DNA of 64,000 bases from Ferroplasma acidarmanus Fer1 (GCF_000152265.2 NC_021592.1:558001-622000), one strand, 5' to 3'. Shown: positions 8,480 to 19,064, numbered from the stretch's first letter. Numbers and translations are program-made. The notes: generated by a model from the sequence alone, not told the origin.

Positions 8480-9586
8480 ATGAATGTAGAAGCGTTCAGG
8501 ATTATTGAGCCCGTATGGGTACTTATAATAGGAATTTTAATATCTATAATACCGTATCTGACAGAGAAGTCAATAATATTTGGGGTACGGGTCCCTACAG
8601 ATAAAATAAATTCAGATACAGTCAGAAAAATGAAGAAAATATACGTTTCCATAACTTTTATTTTAACCATTATTTTAACAGTGCTGACATATCTATTGTC
8701 ATCATACCTCCTCGTAATAACTTTCTTCATGCCCCTGTTTATGGTACTGGTTGAATTTATGGTGTATTTGCCGGAACATTATAGCCTGGAAAGGATTAAA
8801 AGAGACGAACAATGGGAATTCAATGCTAGCAGTGTTACAGGAGTTTTCAATGTAGAGGATGGAAAAAAGTTTCCCTGGTTCTTCACACTTCCGGGTATTC
8901 TGGTACTTGTTTCTCTTTTCGTAACAGGCATTCTGGATTATAAAAGTATACCAGAAAGGTTTGCAACACATTATAATGCCAGTGGAATCGCAAATGCCTA
9001 TTCAACAAAATCAATAGAAAGTGTATTTATTCTGGGCTTTATAAGCATAATAATAACAATTATGATGATTCTGATTGCATATGTTATAGCAAGGACTCCA
9101 CTAAAAACCGATAACGCATCCCCACATGGAACTGAAAGGGTTGTAATATATCAGGAGAGAATGGTGTACCTGACTCTTCTAACACCGGTATTTATAAATT
9201 CTAGCCTGCTTATTGGCAGTTTCGGTGAATGGGGCATAATTAAGGAAAATGTTTTTCTAATACTTATCCCGGTATTTTTACTGATTATATTTGTTATTGC
9301 CATATCAGTGAAAACAGGGCAATTAGGCAGCAATATTAAAATTCCTGAAAGTAAAGGGCCGGAAAATACTATTCCGGATAATTCAGTGTCGGATAACAGA
9401 AATGATGATTCATTATGGAAAGCTGGCGTAATATACTGGAATAAAAACGATCCGCGCATAATGGTGCCTAAAAGGTTCGGTGTGGGATATACAATTAACT
9501 TTGCCCATCCTGCTGGCAAAGTTATACTTGTGTTAATAATAGCTATTCCCGTAATAATTGTTATATCGGTACTCTTTCTACATTGA
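8480..9586 (+). CDS. DUF1648/DUF5808-like multispanning membrane protein
   Basis: A 368-residue integral membrane protein with about eight hydrophobic segments. The loop IPERFATHYNASGIANAYSTKS is the signature of DUF1648, the family of SdpI-like and GntR-associated membrane proteins. The C-terminal part (GVIYWNKNDPRIMVPKRFGVGYTINFAHP) resembles DUF5808. A Shine-Dalgarno-like AAAGGTGG precedes the ATG. It is probably transcribed with the GntR gene. In bacteria such proteins are linked to resistance to membrane-active peptides or to signalling; the role here is unknown. Confidence 0.75.
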   Translation: MNVEAFRIIEPVWVLIIGILISIIPYLTEKSIIFGVRVPTDKINSDTVRKMKKIYVSITFILTIILTVLTYLLSSYLLVITFFMPLFMVLVEFMVYLPEHYSLERIKRDEQWEFNASSVTGVFNVEDGKKFPWFFTLPGILVLVSLFVTGILDYKSIPERFATHYNASGIANAYSTKSIESVFILGFISIIITIMMILIAYVIARTPLKTDNASPHGTERVVIYQERMVYLTLLTPVFINSSLLIGSFGEWGIIKENVFLILIPVFLLIIFVIAISVKTGQLGSNIKIPESKGPENTIPDNSVSDNRNDDSLWKAGVIYWNKNDPRIMVPKRFGVGYTINFAHPAGKVILVLIIAIPVIIVISVLFLH

Positions 9587-9953
9587 ATTTGATATAATTT
9601 TTTTAACATTCCAGTAAAAATGGATAGTGCACATGAAATGATGCAGTGTTGAAAATATTCTGTACAGCTTCCATATTACTGTATTTTTCCGGCCGTTTTT
9701 CTGAATTCAAGATTCAGTTTCCGGTTACGTTTACTGTATTCATCATTCTCCAGGATTCTTCATAGAATGCTATGTAGTTAAGTAAGTACTCTTTGCTGTG
9801 GCCTTCACGGTGAGTGTACAAATCTCTTTTCCACCGGTGGTAAATAAATACGGTACATTAGAAACCATGCTGGAAAATAAATTTACAATAATTAAACATT
9901 GATGATAATCATAAAAATACCAATATTTATATAATTATCCAGGATTAATTTAT
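9587..9953. other. Intergenic region, no gene seen
   Basis: The 367 bp between the DUF1648 gene and the formate-dehydrogenase-like gene hold no coding frame that I can support. A short perfect palindrome, CCACCGGTGG, lies near 9831. The last 50 bp are AT-rich and probably carry the promoter of the downstream gene. Confidence 0.3.
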
Positions 9954-11906
9954 ATGAAATCAATATGCCCTTTTTGCGGTGTTGGCTGTGGACTTGAATT
10001 AATGGCTGTAAATAATATTGTTGTTGGCGTAAAACCTGTTCCAGAACATGTAGTAAGCAGGGGGCATTTATGTGGCAAAGGAAGTGTTGCACATGAGGCT
10101 TTGACAGCATGGGATCGTTTATACTATCCATTAAAGAAAGTAAAGGGGGAACTTGAAAGGACGTCATGGGAAGATTCAATAAAATATACTATAGAATCTA
10201 TAAAAAACATACAGAAAAAATATGGCAAAGACTCTGTGGCTTTTTACGGAGGATGCCAGAACTCCCTTGAAGAGGTTTATCTTTTGCAGAAGCTTGCAAG
10301 AGCCCTTGGAACCAATAACGTAGATTCATGTGCAAGGGTTTGTCATGACCCATCAGCGAAGGCGCTTAAGGAAATTGTAGGAGTTGGTGCCGGATCTAAT
10401 TCCGCTACAGAAATCCCGAAGGCAAAAGTTGTTGTGGTAGCAGGAGAATCTGTAACAGATAGCCATCCTGTATTGATACAGTATTTTCTGGAAGCAAAGG
10501 AAAAAGGAACAAAAATAATATTAATAGATCCAAGGAATACAAGGTTTGCAAGCTTTGCAGACCTCCATTTAAAGATAAAGCCCAGAAGTGATATATTTTT
10601 ATTCAATGCGGTTGCCAATTACCTTATCCAGAATAATATGATTAAACCGGATTTTATTGCTGCAAGGACTGAAGGGTATGAAAAATATAAGGAAAATGTT
10701 TCAAAATATACACTTGAACTCGCAGTAGAACAAACAGGGTTAGCTGAAAAAGATATTATAGAATTTGCAAAATACATATCTGAGGATAAGGTTATTTTTT
10801 CATGGGGGCTGGGGCTTACTGAATCTACTGGCACCAAGGGAATTAAATCTTATTTATCTCTCCCATTGTTAACTGGAAATATGGGGAAAGAAGGCGCAGG
10901 GGTAATTGTTTACAGAGGACAAACAAATGTGCAGGGGTCCGGAGACCTCATAAAACCGGATGTGTTTCCTAATGGTGAAATGAATGAGGCAAATAGTGAA
11001 GCATTATCCCGCATATGGGGATTTAAGCCACCAGTAAACAAGGGTTCTTCCATTATAGATACTTTTTATGGTTCCAAAAATATAAAGGCACTGTTTATTA
11101 TGGGATACAACCCGGTAAGGAGCTTGCCGAACAGAAAAAAAGTAAAAGAATTTCTCGGGTCCCTTGAACTTCTTGTGGTGCAGGACATATTTATGACTGA
11201 TACAGCCCGTTACGCCGATATTGTGCTACCTGCAGCGGCATGGGCTGAGAAGGAAGGTTCTGTAGCCAGCCTTGACAGGCTTGTGAAGTGGAGATTTAAA
11301 GCAGTTGATCCGCCAGGAATGGCAAGGCCAGATTATGAAATACTTTCTGACCTGGCAAAGGCTGCCGGGTATAACTTTAATTCAAACCCGAAAGAACTGT
11401 TTGAAGAGCTTAAAACAGCGGCTCCCCTGTATTCCCATCTTAATATAGATGATGTGATGGATTATTCAAAAGATTCAAGATACCCTAACGGTGAATTGCA
11501 CCTTTATGGGGAGAAATTTTCAACAAAATCCGGAAAAGCGCAATTTATTCCTGTGGATTCCGAAAAACATAATGATGGGCTGATACTGGTTACAGGGAGA
11601 ACCGTAACAAGATACAACAGTGATGAGGTTATAAATAGGGTACCCGGTATGCAGGAATACAATCCCACATTATGGGTCAATCCTTCAGATGCAAAAAATC
11701 TCGGAATAGAAAACGAGGATATGGTAAAACTTGCATCAAAGAGCGGTGAACTGGACATAATAGCAAAGATTACAGATGATGTTATACCAGGAGTTGTATT
11801 TACCTATATGCACAATCCCAAAATAAATGATATCGTATCTCCAGAATTTGATGACGAAACTAAAACACCCAAATATAAGTATACGCCCGTAACAGTTACT
11901 AAATAA
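9954..11906 (+). CDS. Molybdopterin oxidoreductase, formate dehydrogenase alpha-like (Cys form)
   Basis: A 650-residue protein of the DMSO reductase superfamily. Cysteines C5, C8, C12 and C40 bind one [4Fe-4S] cluster. The segment DSCARVCHDPSA places Cys130 where E. coli FdhF has selenocysteine, so this is the cysteine form with Mo or W as likely metal. The GHLCGKG and NPVRSLPNRKK segments and a C-terminal molybdopterin-dinucleotide domain (RTVTRYNSDEVINRVPG) follow. No partner subunits are adjacent, so its electron acceptor is unknown. Formate oxidation is the best guess, but other small substrates are possible. Confidence 0.8.
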   Translation: MKSICPFCGVGCGLELMAVNNIVVGVKPVPEHVVSRGHLCGKGSVAHEALTAWDRLYYPLKKVKGELERTSWEDSIKYTIESIKNIQKKYGKDSVAFYGGCQNSLEEVYLLQKLARALGTNNVDSCARVCHDPSAKALKEIVGVGAGSNSATEIPKAKVVVVAGESVTDSHPVLIQYFLEAKEKGTKIILIDPRNTRFASFADLHLKIKPRSDIFLFNAVANYLIQNNMIKPDFIAARTEGYEKYKENVSKYTLELAVEQTGLAEKDIIEFAKYISEDKVIFSWGLGLTESTGTKGIKSYLSLPLLTGNMGKEGAGVIVYRGQTNVQGSGDLIKPDVFPNGEMNEANSEALSRIWGFKPPVNKGSSIIDTFYGSKNIKALFIMGYNPVRSLPNRKKVKEFLGSLELLVVQDIFMTDTARYADIVLPAAAWAEKEGSVASLDRLVKWRFKAVDPPGMARPDYEILSDLAKAAGYNFNSNPKELFEELKTAAPLYSHLNIDDVMDYSKDSRYPNGELHLYGEKFSTKSGKAQFIPVDSEKHNDGLILVTGRTVTRYNSDEVINRVPGMQEYNPTLWVNPSDAKNLGIENEDMVKLASKSGELDIIAKITDDVIPGVVFTYMHNPKINDIVSPEFDDETKTPKYKYTPVTVTK

Positions 11907-12435
11907 AAAAATTCCTGATATATTTTTATATATACCAATTATTATTTCTTCTTTCCCTATTATGATATTTGTTATACACCGTATTTCATATTATATTCCA
12001 CTATTCTTTATTATTGAACGGTATACTCCAGGCTTATGCCCTTATTTAAAAGCCCGGCAATATATTGCAGCATACCAACATAATTCAATACCATTCTCTG
12101 GATGCAAATACTTTCCAGTATATCCTGAATACTTCTGCACAACATTTCCATTTACACGCTTTTCATCAACCATGTTTTAATACTCCTTTCCGTTCTTCGC
12201 CATTGTTTTCACAGGTATTATTGCCCTTATGTATATTAACTGCTGCATACAATATAAATGCTTTAACATCCAGTATTTTCAGTAATAAATACAGTAAAAA
12301 TAATTATTCTTCCAACGGAATATATTGCTAAAGAATAAACCATAAAATATTTAAACCTAAGGTTAATTAAGTGCTGTAGAAAATTTAAATATATTATTTG
12401 TTATTAAGAAAATAATAATTGTTTAGAGGGATTAT
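11907..12435. other. Intergenic region upstream of psmB
   Basis: These 529 bp contain two overlapping plus-strand open frames of 72 and 88 codons. They are rich in His, Tyr, Phe and Ser, lack ribosome sites and match nothing I know, so I do not call them genes. A small palindrome, AACCT-a-AGGTT, lies at 12354-12364. The last 60 bp form the psmB promoter. Confidence 0.4.
12384..12430 (+). promoter_or_regulatory. psmB promoter and ribosome-binding site
   Basis: TTTAAATATA at 12384-12393 is a TATA box preceded by an A-rich BRE-like stretch. GAGGG at 12426-12430 is a Shine-Dalgarno sequence 5 bp before the ATG at 12436. Unlike many neighbours, this gene therefore has a leader of about 20 nt. Confidence 0.5.
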
Positions 12436-13068
12436 ATGGAAGTATTAAAAACTGGAACAACAACACTCGGTATCACAGCAGGCGATTACGTTATTATGGG
12501 AACTGATAGCAGGGCTACCATGGGCAATTTCATTTCAAATAAAAATGCACAGAAATTGTACAAAATAGATACTTATGCAGGCATGACTATTGCTGGCCTG
12601 GTAGGAGATGCACAGGTCCTGGTAAGATACATGAGGGCTGAAATGGAACTTTACAGGGTCCAGAGAAAGATAAATATGCCCATAGAAGCAGCGGCAACAT
12701 TGCTTTCAAACATGCTTAACCAGTCCAAATATTATCCATACATGGTGCAGTTGCTGGTTGGGGGATTTGACAAAAAACCGCATATATTCTCTATAGATGC
12801 TGCGGGAGGATCTGTAGAAGATGAGTACGCAAGTACAGGATCCGGCTCCCCATTCGTTTACGGAGTTCTGGAAGCTGAATACCAGCCTAACATGAAACTT
12901 GACGATGCTATAAACCTTGCAATAAAGGCAATTAGCGTTGCAAAACAGAGGGATTCTGCATCCGGAAATATGCTGCAAATAGGAGTTATAGACCCGGAGA
13001 AGGGATTCAACTATCTTTCAGAGGACGACATACTGTCCAGAATGAAAAAATTAAAACTAACTTTATAA
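12436..13068 (+). CDS. psmB: Proteasome beta subunit (precursor)
   Basis: A 210-residue subunit of the 20S proteasome. A seven-residue propeptide (MEVLKTG) precedes the catalytic Thr8 (Thr1 of the mature chain, TTTLGIT). In mature numbering Asp17 and Lys33 are present, as required for threonine protease activity. [22 protein letters not shown] and [26 protein letters not shown] are nearly as in Thermoplasma; there position 17 is Glu, here the more usual Asp. Beta rings carry the proteolytic sites inside the barrel. The aCPSF1 gene follows after 31 bp, a pairing common in Archaea. Confidence 0.97.
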   Translation: MEVLKTGTTTLGITAGDYVIMGTDSRATMGNFISNKNAQKLYKIDTYAGMTIAGLVGDAQVLVRYMRAEMELYRVQRKINMPIEAAATLLSNMLNQSKYYPYMVQLLVGGFDKKPHIFSIDAAGGSVEDEYASTGSGSPFVYGVLEAEYQPNMKLDDAINLAIKAISVAKQRDSASGNMLQIGVIDPEKGFNYLSEDDILSRMKKLKLTL

Positions 13069-13072
13069 ATTA

Positions 13073-13080
13073 TTTTTTTT
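13073..13080 (+). terminator. Poly-T tract after psmB
   Basis: A run of eight T residues directly follows the psmB stop, before the aCPSF1 Shine-Dalgarno (AAAGGTG). Such tracts serve as intrinsic or aCPSF1-assisted termination signals in Archaea, so the two genes may be only partly cotranscribed. Confidence 0.3.
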
Positions 13081-13099
13081 ACATTAAAGGTGTTAAAAC

Positions 13100-15013
13100 A
13101 TGTCTTTTCGAGATTATCTTAGCGAGGGCAGGTCTATTTTTGATAGGCTTTATCCAGACAACAAGATTACGGAGATTGATTACGAAGGTTCAACAATAGT
13201 TGTATATACGAAGGATCAGAATTTATTTTCACAGCGTGATGACCTTGCAAGGCAGATTGCCCAGGAATTGCGGAGGAGAATAGCTATAAGGCCTGATCCC
13301 AGTATTATGTCTGATGAAAAGGAGGCGGATGCAAAAATTCGTGGAATCATACCATCCGATGCCGGTTTGCAGGACATATATTTTGAGCCCGACACGGGTG
13401 AAGCTGTTATAGAAGTGGATGAGCCCACAATAGCAAATCCGGAAATAATAAAATCCATTAAAGCCGAAACTAACTGGTCACCCAGAATAGTCCGGGCTCC
13501 GCCAATGTATTCAAGGACTGTAAAAGAAGTCAGGGAATATTTGAGGGATGTTAAAAAGGAAAGAAAGGAATTTCTCCATAACCTTGGAATAAAACTTACA
13601 ACGCCCCTGATGCCAGGAGAGACATGGATAAGGATAACGGCACTGGGAGGCCATAGGGAAGTAGGGAGGAGCGCCACACTTATATCAACGAATAATTCAA
13701 AGGTTCTTGTTGACTGTGGCATGATAAACATAAATGACCCTGAACACCCATGGGAAGAAGCACCATATCTTTACGCACCTGAAATTCAACCATTCACATC
13801 GCTGGACGCGGTGGTATTGACACATGCACATCTGGACCACTCTGGATTATTGCCACTATTATTCAAGTATGGGTATACTGGCCCCGTCTATTCCACAGCA
13901 CCCACAAGGGATCTTGCAGCACTGCTGCAGAACGATTATCTGAAAGTATCACACAGCGAAAACCATAAACTGTCATATGAATCAAAACATGTAAGGGAAG
14001 AGCTTAAACATACTATATCGCTTAAATACAACGAAACAGCAGATATAACGCCAGATATAAGGCTGACATTCTACAATGCAGGGCATATACTGGGTTCTGC
14101 TGCCGTGCATCTCCATATAGGGGAAGGCCTGTATAATGTGGTGCTCAGCGGTGACCAGAAATACGAGAAAACATGGCTTTTTAATCCTGCAGTTAACCGT
14201 TTTCCACGTGTTGAGACACTTATGCTTGAATCAACGTATGCGGGAAGAGATGATTATTCCTATACAAGAAATGAAGCCACAAATACATTAATTGATGTTG
14301 TAAACAGGACATTTGACCGTGGTGGTTCTGTCCTTGTCCCGGTTTTCGCTGTAGGGAGAAGCCAGGAGGTAATGCTTGTGCTTGAGGATGCATACAGGAA
14401 TAAAATGATACCCGAGAATACAAAAGTATACCTGGATGGGATGATAATGGAAGCAACAGCTATACATGCAGCTTATCCGGAATTCCTTAACAGGGACCTG
14501 AGGGATCAGATCATGATCAAACGTGAAAATCCATTTCTCAGCCCTATATTCACCAGTGTGGAAACAAGAAAACAGAGGATTGATGTATGTGACTCACCTG
14601 AAAGCAAAGTAATACTTGCAACTGCAGGGATGATGAATGGTGGCCCTGTACTGGAATATTTCAAGACATTGTCAGCAGATTCCAGAAATACACTTGCGTT
14701 TGTAGGTTACCAGGCTGATGGAACACTGGGCAGAAGAATTCAATCAGGTGCATCCAGCATCACACTTTCTGATGGCGGAAAATCCACTAAATTTGACATA
14801 AATATGGCAGTTGAAAACGCAGAGGGTTTCTCAGGGCATTCTACCAAGAGGGAGCTGCTTAATTTCATAGGTGGAATGCAGCCCAGGCCAAACAGGATTC
14901 TTGTCAATCATGGAGATGGAAACAAATGCTATGATTTTGCAAGGTTAATCCATACAAAATTTGGCGTAGAGGCAATATCCATGAAAAATCTTGAAACAAC
15001 AAGGCTATTTTAA
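13100..15013 (+). CDS. aCPSF1/FttA, beta-CASP ribonuclease with KH domains
   Basis: A 637-residue protein: N-terminal KH domains (about residues 1-150), then a metallo-beta-lactamase/beta-CASP nuclease. Metal-binding motifs are THAHLDHSG, the GHILGSAAVH segment, SGDQKY and the C-terminal HSTKRELL and NHGDG motifs. The orthologue is the archaeal transcription termination factor that cleaves RNA 3' ends. The ATG follows a good ribosome site. It lies 31 bp after psmB, a gene order conserved in many archaea. Length matches the family. Confidence 0.93.
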   Translation: MSFRDYLSEGRSIFDRLYPDNKITEIDYEGSTIVVYTKDQNLFSQRDDLARQIAQELRRRIAIRPDPSIMSDEKEADAKIRGIIPSDAGLQDIYFEPDTGEAVIEVDEPTIANPEIIKSIKAETNWSPRIVRAPPMYSRTVKEVREYLRDVKKERKEFLHNLGIKLTTPLMPGETWIRITALGGHREVGRSATLISTNNSKVLVDCGMININDPEHPWEEAPYLYAPEIQPFTSLDAVVLTHAHLDHSGLLPLLFKYGYTGPVYSTAPTRDLAALLQNDYLKVSHSENHKLSYESKHVREELKHTISLKYNETADITPDIRLTFYNAGHILGSAAVHLHIGEGLYNVVLSGDQKYEKTWLFNPAVNRFPRVETLMLESTYAGRDDYSYTRNEATNTLIDVVNRTFDRGGSVLVPVFAVGRSQEVMLVLEDAYRNKMIPENTKVYLDGMIMEATAIHAAYPEFLNRDLRDQIMIKRENPFLSPIFTSVETRKQRIDVCDSPESKVILATAGMMNGGPVLEYFKTLSADSRNTLAFVGYQADGTLGRRIQSGASSITLSDGGKSTKFDINMAVENAEGFSGHSTKRELLNFIGGMQPRPNRILVNHGDGNKCYDFARLIHTKFGVEAISMKNLETTRLF

Positions 15014-15196
15014 TTATTTAATTGAAAACACTGCATTATCAATGTTGCAGTTGAAAATTTTTAAAATTATATATTATTTTCAACATAATTTATATATTTA
15101 TAGATATATGATATATTATTTAATATAGGTTTATATTCATTGGCAAATATTCAATTTAAATACACAAATCTAAATATTTGATTTCCATTGCTATTT

Positions 15197-16576
15197 ATGA
15201 AAAGCAGTCTGAAAAAAGATTCCCTTTCTTTGTCCAATGTTATTTTTCAGGGCGTAGCAGGATCTGCCCCTGCAGGAGCTGCTGTTGCAACTTTAACCGG
15301 ATCCGCAGCATTTGCACTTGGTTCCCTTCCATTGTCAGCAGTAGTAGCATTCATTATAGTATTGATAAATGCGGTAATCATCAATAGGATTTCAAGGCAC
15401 GTTGCAGGTGCTGGCGGCTATTACGCTTACAGCAGGGAAGGAATTGGAAACTTTGCTGGAATATTTACAGGCTGGATGTATATTATGTACCAGATCATGT
15501 CACTGGCCTTTATCGGGCTGAGTGTAGCCATATTCCTTCCAGCCCTCCTTGGAACCGTATTCGGAATTGATATCCCATTCTATTCATGGGTATTGCTTCT
15601 GATTCTCATAATGGGATTCGGGTATTTTGTATCATTCTCTGGAGTGCGGAATTCTGTAAGATACGCTATGGTAATGGCTACAATTGAAGTTGTCGTAGTA
15701 GCAGCTGTAAGCATTATAATAATAACTGCAAAGCCTTCAATAAACACGGTCTCAGTTTTTACACCGGTATACGCTGTACACGGATTTACCGGAGTAATGC
15801 TCGGCGTATTATTTATGTACACTGCATTTTCAGGATTTGGCACTGCAACGCCATTAGGCGAAGAGGCTAAAAACGCAAACGCCGTGATTGGCAGGGGCGT
15901 ACTTATATCTGCAATAGTGCTTGGCTTATTTTTCACCCTGGTTTCCTATGCATTCACAGTAGGATGGGGGCCAACACGCATGCTTACCTACTCTACTGAA
16001 CTGGTCCCAGGCATTATACTAGCAAAAAACTATCTGGGGCTTGCCGGAGCAATAGTTATAACTGTTTTATTTGTTAATAGCTTATTTACAGATTCTGTGG
16101 TGTTTACCAATTCACTTTCCAGGGTTGTTTTTTCAATGAGCCGGGACAATGTACTTCCTGGAATATTGTCCAGTGTCCATTCCCACAGGCAAACTCCACA
16201 TGTTGCTGCAGGAGTTATGGTCATTATTTCATTTATAATAGGCGTTATCTCTGTAATAACACTAGGAGGGTTCAATGCTTTCCTGTTCGCTGGAATCGCC
16301 GCCACATTAAGTGCCCTGCTGGTCCATATGATTGCCAATGCATCACTGGCGGGAATTTTGCATAAAATGAAGCTGAAAATGAACATTGCAATGGATGTTG
16401 TGCTGCCTGCTGTTTCGATAGTAATACTGGCGTTTGTATTTTATGGAAGTTTTATAAGCATTGACAACGTTGTAATAATAGCATCTGTGAGTTTTATAGT
16501 ATGGGCTATTGCGGGCCTTATATACTCCGCAATATCCAGAAAATATCTAATGCACGTGCAAATAAGCCAGAATTAA
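15197..16576 (+). CDS. APC-superfamily amino acid permease
   Basis: A membrane protein of 459 residues from ATG 15197; a TTG three codons earlier is also possible. It has about 12 hydrophobic segments. The N-terminal region SLSNVIFQGVAGSAPAGAAVATLTG and the RHVAGAGGYYAYSREGIGNFAGIFTGWMY segment fit APC-type amino acid/polyamine permeases. TTTAAAT lies about 40 bp upstream of the ATG, suggesting a short leader. It stands alone and converges on the transaldolase operon. The substrate is unknown. Confidence 0.85.
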   Translation: MKSSLKKDSLSLSNVIFQGVAGSAPAGAAVATLTGSAAFALGSLPLSAVVAFIIVLINAVIINRISRHVAGAGGYYAYSREGIGNFAGIFTGWMYIMYQIMSLAFIGLSVAIFLPALLGTVFGIDIPFYSWVLLLILIMGFGYFVSFSGVRNSVRYAMVMATIEVVVVAAVSIIIITAKPSINTVSVFTPVYAVHGFTGVMLGVLFMYTAFSGFGTATPLGEEAKNANAVIGRGVLISAIVLGLFFTLVSYAFTVGWGPTRMLTYSTELVPGIILAKNYLGLAGAIVITVLFVNSLFTDSVVFTNSLSRVVFSMSRDNVLPGILSSVHSHRQTPHVAAGVMVIISFIIGVISVITLGGFNAFLFAGIAATLSALLVHMIANASLAGILHKMKLKMNIAMDVVLPAVSIVILAFVFYGSFISIDNVVIIASVSFIVWAIAGLIYSAISRKYLMHVQISQN

Positions 16577-16615
16577 TTATAAAAATTATTTTATAATATT
16601 AAATATTTATAAAAA

Positions 16616-17287
16616 TTATAGGGGCAATGACCCATCAGGCGAAACTTTTTTCCAGTCATCCAGAAATCTGTTTAACCCTTCATCTGTTTTCGGGTGCATG
16701 GCTAGTTTCTTTATCACATCATATGGAATTGTTACGGCATCTGCACCCATAAGGGCAGCCCTTAGTACGTGCACTGGATTTCTAATTGATGCAACAAGCA
16801 CCTCTGTTTTGTATCCATAATTTGTGTATTCAGTTTTAATCTGGTCTATAATAGCCATGCCATCTTCCCCAATGTCATCCAGCCTTCCAACAAATGGAGA
16901 AACAAATGCAGCCCCATTTTTTGCAGCAAGCAAAGCCTGTATTGCATTGAATATCAGTGTTGTATTGACCTTTATTTCTTTTTCTTTAAGAATCTTCATA
17001 GCTTTCAATCCCTGCAGTGTCATGGGTATTTTTATGACTGCATTGCTTCCCAGCGCATGGAGCTTGAGTGCCTGTTCCACCATATCTTCAGCTTTTTCTG
17101 CAACTACTTCCAGGCTAACAGGGCCGTTAACCTCCCTCAATATTTCTGTTGCTATTGCCTTAAAGCTTTTTCCGCCCTTTGAGGCTTTCATGATCAAAGA
17201 TGGATTTGTTGTAACACCATCAATCAATCCAAATTCATTTGCTTCCTTTATTTCTTCAATGTTTGCTGTATCTATAAATATTTTCAT
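16616..17287 (-). CDS. tal: Transaldolase, small TalC/MipB type
   Basis: A 223-residue TIM-barrel aldolase. It has [29 protein letters not shown] at the N-terminus, the Schiff-base lysine in AVIKIPMT, then [36 protein letters not shown]. Length and motifs match the TalC/fructose-6-phosphate-aldolase group, whose archaeal members act as transaldolases. Its ATG overlaps the transketolase C-subunit stop by 4 bp (ATGA), so the three genes form one operon for sugar-phosphate interconversion, probably to make ribose 5-phosphate and erythrose 4-phosphate. Confidence 0.92.
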   Translation of the reverse strand: MKIFIDTANIEEIKEANEFGLIDGVTTNPSLIMKASKGGKSFKAIATEILREVNGPVSLEVVAEKAEDMVEQALKLHALGSNAVIKIPMTLQGLKAMKILKEKEIKVNTTLIFNAIQALLAAKNGAAFVSPFVGRLDDIGEDGMAIIDQIKTEYTNYGYKTEVLVASIRNPVHVLRAALMGADAVTIPYDVIKKLAMHPKTDEGLNRFLDDWKKVSPDGSLPL

Positions 17288-18240
17288 TTAAAATCACCTT
17301 TAAAGAATCTGTCTGTCTTTTCTACTATATCGTTTACCCCTATATGAAAATAATCGAACAGTTCCATTCCCTTGCCACTCTTTCCAAAAATATCCGGCAT
17401 CCCGATCCTCATAACCGGAACCGGGTACTCTTCAGATGTTACCTCTGCTACACGTGAGCCAAGTCCGTTGTATATGGAATGCTCCTCAGCGGTAACTATT
17501 TTCCCTGTTTCCCGTGCGGCCTTAATTATTGCGGGGCGGTCTAAAGGTTTTATTGATGACATATTGATTACCCTTGCGTCTATTCCCCTGTTTTTTAGCT
17601 GTTCTGCAGCTTTAAGGGCAAATGAAACCATTATGCCATATCCCATAATTGTCACATCAGAGCCATCCCTGAAAGTAACAGATTTCCCTTCTTTGAATTC
17701 ATAATTCTCATCGTTGAGTACGGGGAATTTTTCCCTGGTAAGCCTGACATAATATGGTGATGTTTTCCTGGCTGCGAGGTAATCTATCACACTGACAGTT
17801 TCAATTGAATCTACAGGAACAATAACCTTCATATTTGGCAGCCCGGACATAATGCCAACATCCTCCAGTATCTGGTGTGTTGGGCCATCCTCACCAAGGG
17901 AAATGCCTGAATGTGTTACCACAAAATTAACCGGAGCTTCGTTATAGCATATTGACTGGCGTATCACATTGTATGTATTGCTTAGAAATACTGCAAAGGT
18001 TGAGGCAAATACAGTTTTTCCAGCAAGCGAAAGGCCTGCTGCTGCAGAAACCATGGACTGCTCCGATATACCCATGTTGAAGAACCTTTCAGGGAACTTT
18101 TTCCCGAATACCCCTGTTTTTGTTGACGATGAAAGGTCTGCGTCAAGTACCACAATATCCTTATTTTTTTCACCAAGTGAAGCCAGTTCCTTTCCATAGG
18201 CATCCCTCAAGCTTTCCATCCTATCCATCTTTTCCATCAT
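17284..18240 (-). CDS. Transketolase, C-terminal subunit
   Basis: A 318-residue protein equal to the pyrimidine-binding and C-terminal domains of transketolase. It shows [42 protein letters not shown], where the Glu of ISEQ activates ThDP, and [14 protein letters not shown]. It pairs with the N-terminal subunit encoded directly upstream; the genes overlap by 4 bp, as does the downstream transaldolase. Splitting of transketolase into two chains is usual in Archaea. Confidence 0.92.
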   Translation of the reverse strand: MMEKMDRMESLRDAYGKELASLGEKNKDIVVLDADLSSSTKTGVFGKKFPERFFNMGISEQSMVSAAAGLSLAGKTVFASTFAVFLSNTYNVIRQSICYNEAPVNFVVTHSGISLGEDGPTHQILEDVGIMSGLPNMKVIVPVDSIETVSVIDYLAARKTSPYYVRLTREKFPVLNDENYEFKEGKSVTFRDGSDVTIMGYGIMVSFALKAAEQLKNRGIDARVINMSSIKPLDRPAIIKAARETGKIVTAEEHSIYNGLGSRVAEVTSEEYPVPVMRIGMPDIFGKSGKGMELFDYFHIGVNDIVEKTDRFFKGDFK

Positions 18241-19064
18241 TGTGACCCCTCAATTTCCTTTAATGCCTGTACATATTCTTCCTCATTGGCCGGAGGTGAG
18301 CCATGGTATTTCGGGTTATTCTCCATATAACTTACACCTTTGCCTTTAATTGTGTTTGCAACAATAAATAATGGCCTATCCCTTGGTTTCTTTGCATATT
18401 CAAGCGCATTGACAACTTCATCCATATTATTTCCGTTTATTGTTATAACTTCCCATCCAAATGGGGCCACCTTTTCAGCAACATTGCCCAGTGGCATTAT
18501 ATCCTCTGTAAATCCGTCGAGCTGTATCATGTTCCGGTCAAGAATAGCGGTAAGGTTGCCCAGATGGTATTTGGAAGCTGCCATCAAAGATTCCCATATA
18601 TTTCCCTCTTCCATTTCACCATCGCCAAGTATGGCATAAATTTTATTTGTCTTTGAATCAAGCTTGGATGAAAGTGCAAATCCTATCGCAACACCGAGCC
18701 CCTGGCCAAGTGAACCTGTTGAGGATTCTACACCAGGTATTCCCCTGTGTACATGCCCTTCGAGCTTTGAATTTACTTTTCTGAAGCCTTCCAGCAATTC
18801 CACGGGGAAATAGCCACGGAGAGCGAGGGCAGCATACTCGGCAGGGGATGCATGCCCTTTGCTCATTATAAGAATATCCCTATCCGGCTTGTCTGGTTTT
18901 TCAGGGTCTATATTCATTTCCTTAAAATAAAGTGCAGTAATAACATCTGCAATGCTCAAAGAACCCCCTGGATGCCCGCTCTTTGCACTGTAAACCATTT
19001 TTATAATTTCCTTTCTGATTTCCCTTGCAGTTGCGTTAAGGTCATTGATGGTATAGCTTTCCAT
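18237..19064 (-). CDS. Transketolase, N-terminal subunit
   Basis: A 275-residue ThDP-binding subunit. SAKSGHPGGSLSIADVITALYF, MSKGHASPAEYAAL, the ThDP motif GDGEMEEGNIWESLMAASKYHLGNLTAILDRN and a GHD-like end in NTIKGKGVSYMENNPKYHG define the family. It is the first gene of a three-gene operon with the C-subunit and transaldolase, each joined by a 4-bp overlap. A heterotetramer with the C-subunit is expected. Confidence 0.92.
   Translation of the reverse strand: MESYTINDLNATAREIRKEIIKMVYSAKSGHPGGSLSIADVITALYFKEMNIDPEKPDKPDRDILIMSKGHASPAEYAALALRGYFPVELLEGFRKVNSKLEGHVHRGIPGVESSTGSLGQGLGVAIGFALSSKLDSKTNKIYAILGDGEMEEGNIWESLMAASKYHLGNLTAILDRNMIQLDGFTEDIMPLGNVAEKVAPFGWEVITINGNNMDEVVNALEYAKKPRDRPLFIVANTIKGKGVSYMENNPKYHGSPPANEEEYVQALKEIEGSQ

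Noticed and set aside
11962-12331. Two overlapping plus-strand open frames upstream of psmB.
   Set aside because: No ribosome site, odd composition rich in Phe, Tyr, His and Ser, and no known family; likely noncoding.
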